DNA of 64,000 nucleotides from Diatrype stigma (Eukaryota; Ascomycota; Sordariomycetes; Xylariales; Diatrypaceae): the NCBI GenBank assembly GCA_022225965.2, contig JAKJXP020000147.1, forward strand, positions 25,219-89,218, read 5' to 3'. Made by a program: the position numbers and the translations under genes. Positions 61,639 to 64,000 of this stretch are shown piece by piece; position 1 is the first letter of the stretch, and each line of letters opens with the position of its first letter. The notes beneath the pieces are model-generated. The model was not told the origin of the DNA. It saw only the letters and a program-made list of their open reading frames with translations, and searched no databases.

Positions 61639-62378
61639 ATGCGACCCACCATCCGAATCACGCTACCCACTGCTCTCAAGGGCCTTCGCGCCGCCGGCTC
61701 AGGCGCCAGCTTCAGCTTCAGAAGCTTCTCCGCAACCCGACATCAGCTTCGCGGGCCCAACCAGATTTACGACCCGTACGTCCAGTCGATCCAAGTCTAG
61801 CCCAGTAGGAGATGTAGATAGATACCTCTATACTCGGGTTGGGGGTTTCAACTCATATCTGTCTCCTATTGCTTTCCATAACCCCCCCCCAGCTCTCCCC
61901 TTCCTAGCAACCCAGCGTTATCCTAACAGCGCCGCGCCACAGCGTCCGCCGCCCCGACGACCTACACACCTACATACTGCTCTCGAGCTCCGCGCGCCGG
62001 CCCCTCATCACGCTCTGGACGGCCTCGTGGTGCGCGACCTGCCGGACGGTCGCGCCTCTCGTCCGATCGGTGATCGAGTCGGGCGCCGGCGAGGCCGAGG
62101 GCGGCGTCGCCTACTGCGAGGTCGAGTACGACGCGCCCGACATCATGAGCGGCGGGCTGGGGGGCACCTACATGATCACCTCGATGCCGACGCTGCTGAG
62201 CTTCGATGCCGGCGAGGCCCAGGTCGCCACCAAGGTCGCGGCTGCGCGGAAGCTGACCGACCGCGCGTTTCTGGAGGAGTGGGTGCGGGAGGAGGCGAGG
62301 AGGCAGGGGGGCAGAGGAGGAGGGGGAGGAGGAGGAGGAGGGGCTGGGCTGGCGGGGTTCTTCAAGGGGTGGTTATAG
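61639..62378 (+). CDS. mitochondrial thioredoxin-like protein
   Basis: Two exons, 61639-61775 and 61943-62378 (GTACGT to CACAG; the join restores IYDPVRRPDD), give 190 residues. The first ~40 residues are rich in Arg, Ser and Ala without acidic residues (MRPTIRITLP ... FSATRHQLRG), as in mitochondrial presequences. A thioredoxin fold follows with the redox motif WCATC (Cys76, Cys79) and the cis-Pro loop ITSMPTLLSF. The C terminus ends in a poly-Gly run and GFFKGWL, which is odd for a thioredoxin and may be a simple-repeat expansion. Likely a thiol-disulfide oxidoreductase of the matrix; its partners are unknown. Confidence 0.85.
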
Positions 62379-62727
62379 TATAACAGGTAGGAAGGAAGAG
62401 GATCGGGACTACGCGAGATCGATCATGCTACGCACGCTTTATAATATGATATGATACGATACGGCTACGACCATCGGGCTACCCACTGGCTACCGACATT
62501 GCGATGTTCTAAGTTGTGGCGGACGAGACGCAAGCACGCAGCAACAGACACAGATGAACTGGCAATCTTTGTTGCGCTGCGCCGAACCCGTGGGATTTGA
62601 TTTGGATATTTCTTTCTTTCATTCGTGGAAACCGTGCGTGCTAACTAGACTGCTGGGCCCTATCGACTTCGCGTGCGGCGGTATTGGTGGTGGAGATGCT
62701 CTCCAGAGATGCGACCTCCCACGGTCA
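62379..62727. other. spacer between convergent genes
   Basis: Short region with both 3' ends and an ATATGATATGATACGATACG-type repeat near 62443. Nothing else recognised. Confidence 0.5.
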
Positions 62728-63460
62728 TCACGGCAGGTAGAACACCTCCTCGACCTCCTTCCACCAGGGCGGGCCGTCGGACTCGCTCTTCGTGGCGCCG
62801 GGGACCAGACTCTGTGAAACATAGGGGCACGTCCTCCCGTCAGCCGGTGCTTTTTCCATGGTCAGGGGAAGAAGGGGTCGGGAATAGGAGGATGGGGGGA
62901 TAAGGCTTTGCCTTCGCTTCGGACGCGCCTCAAGTCGCACACATACCTCTTGGAAACCGTCCGTCATCGCCCACCACTCCCGCACCTTCGGGTTCTCGCG
63001 CATGCGCTCCATGTCGCCGGCGTAGTCGTACCCGACGTACTTGAAGGTTGCGAACAGGACGCCCGAGTCCTTGTCGTGGAAGATGCTGTCTGCGAAGATG
63101 TCAAGGATTAGAACTGTCAGCAATCCCATAGTAGAAGAACCAGCCGCCAACAGGGCACACTCGGAACTCTTCGCAGGTGCGCAATTGCGAGGTACGGAGG
63201 GGAAGGGAAGGGAAGGGAAGGAACCCACAGTCCTGGATGTTGCAGACCCGGATCTGCTGCAGGACCTCGGGCCACACGGCCGCGTGGACCTCCTTGTACT
63301 TGGCGACGAACTCGGGCTTCAGCTTGACGATCTGCGCGACGCGGCGGCCGGGGTTGCGCTGCCGCGCCGACGGCTCGCCCGCGGGCGCGACGGACACGGA
63401 TTCCCGCCTCGCGGTCTCGGAGGAGGAGGCGCCCTCGGCGGAGGTCGGAGACCACAGCAT
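62728..63460 (-). CDS. L-rhamnose mutarotase family protein
   Basis: Three exons, 63460-63229, 63089-62947 and 62811-62728, give 152 residues. The core matches the L-rhamnose mutarotase family (small ferredoxin-like proteins of about 105 residues): AQIVKLKPEFVAKYKEVHA then VWPEVLQQIRVCNIQDYSIF, FKYVGYDYAGDMERM, REWWAMTDGFQE and PPWWKEVEEVFYLP. These enzymes interconvert the alpha and beta anomers of L-rhamnose or related sugars in the cytosol. The first ~37 residues (Ser, Ala, Glu-rich) are an extension not needed for the fold. The first donor (GTGGGT) is followed by a GGGAA-repeat that could form a G-quadruplex on the other strand. No other rhamnose gene lies nearby. Confidence 0.88.
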
Positions 63461-64000
63461 GGTCTGTGGTTGCGGTGGCGGCGGCGGTTAACGGCGAAAT
63501 TCCAAACCGGGAGCTTCGGAGGGAAGAAAGAGGGGCGGAGGGGACGGAGGCTCGGTATCGATGCGCTTCGGGGTGGGGGCAGGGGTTCTGCTTTCGCCTT
63601 GGATTGGGAAAAAGAGAGATAGATGGATGGATAGAGGTGTGTATCAATTCGTGAATCTATAACATAAAGACTACCAAGTAGTCTCAATATATCATCTCCG
63701 AGCTACCACGCAGGTGGGAAAGGGTCTCTTACTAGTGATCACCGTTCAGTTCAGCACACGGCTAGACGCAGACTAGGCCGGTATTATAAGGTAGGATCTC
63801 AGTCAGATCGATATACTATCGCATTGCCTATACTAGCTGATGTTGGCAAGGTCTCGGGGCAGGATTGCTACGAGGGACTTGGTTGATGCGGGGTATAGCT
63901 AGAACTATAAAACTACTACGATGTACTTTACATAGTAATGGGGGGAGGGGGTGACGGGAGAGTGACGGGGGGGGGGGGGGGGGGCGTTAAGATGTAAAGC
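63461..64000. other. upstream region of the mutarotase gene
   Basis: Promoter region and beyond. It contains a run of 18 G at 63967-63984 close to the window edge. No gene supported. Confidence 0.5.

Noticed and set aside
62027..62383. 118-codon Arg/Gly-rich frame
   Set aside because: A shifted-frame shadow of the thioredoxin-like exon 2.

Overview
The window is nuclear DNA of a filamentous ascomycete (Pezizomycotina; class Sordariomycetes is my guess, not shown). Genes carry short introns with GTRNGT donors, CTAAC-like branch points and YAG acceptors. The gene set is typical of such fungi (azgA, atg3, elp6, eL32, eL37, a tannase-family feruloyl esterase). One end is an AT-rich block that looks as if it went through repeat-induced point mutation (RIP): by eye, C is kept mostly before G or C, CpA is scarce, and repeat copies differ mainly by C-to-T and G-to-A.

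Positions 1 to about 25,990 are a nested graveyard of transposable elements. The main occupant is a Tad-like LINE with a gag-like ORF with zinc knuckle, an APE-type endonuclease (GDFNA), a reverse transcriptase (YADD), an RNase H domain and a (CAT)n 3' tail. I see five long copies (2545-9263 minus, 9545-10712 plus, 10715-16541 minus, 16559-17820 plus, about 18545-21614 minus) and several 3'-end fragments. Direct target-site duplications can be read for three LINE-derived insertions (14, 14 and 16 bp) and for an 812-bp element at 12689-13500 that has tRNA-like promoter boxes and a (TAA)n tail, which I read as a SINE-like element. There is also a 1-kb element with terminal inverted repeats (22834-23857), a pair of palindromic MITE-like repeats, and two minisatellites.

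From about 26,000 onward the DNA is ordinary gene-bearing sequence. In order: an LD-carboxypeptidase-like peptidase S66 (26408-27738, minus), a tannase/feruloyl esterase (28731-30456, minus), an APC amino-acid/choline-type permease (33395-35289, plus), a Kre9/KNH-domain membrane protein (36551-37732, plus), ribosomal protein eL32 (38615-39363, minus), an MFS sugar transporter (40416-43116, plus), the purine permease AzgA (47576-49670, plus), Atg3 (50355-51539, minus), ribosomal protein eL37 (53059-53697, plus), Elongator subunit Elp6 (54088-55063, minus), an MFS drug/polyamine-type transporter (58029-60725, plus), a mitochondrial thioredoxin-like protein (61639-62378, plus) and an L-rhamnose mutarotase (62728-63460, minus). 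Splice sites were read by eye, and each complete model keeps frame to its stop codon. One exon of the sugar transporter is unresolved.

The genes do not form an obvious biosynthetic cluster. They are a mix of housekeeping genes and nutrient-uptake genes. The most unusual material is in the repeat block: the SINE-like element, the LINE copy whose 5' end repeats part of its own 3' region, the 211-bp element sharing both ends of that LINE, and islands that escaped RIP.
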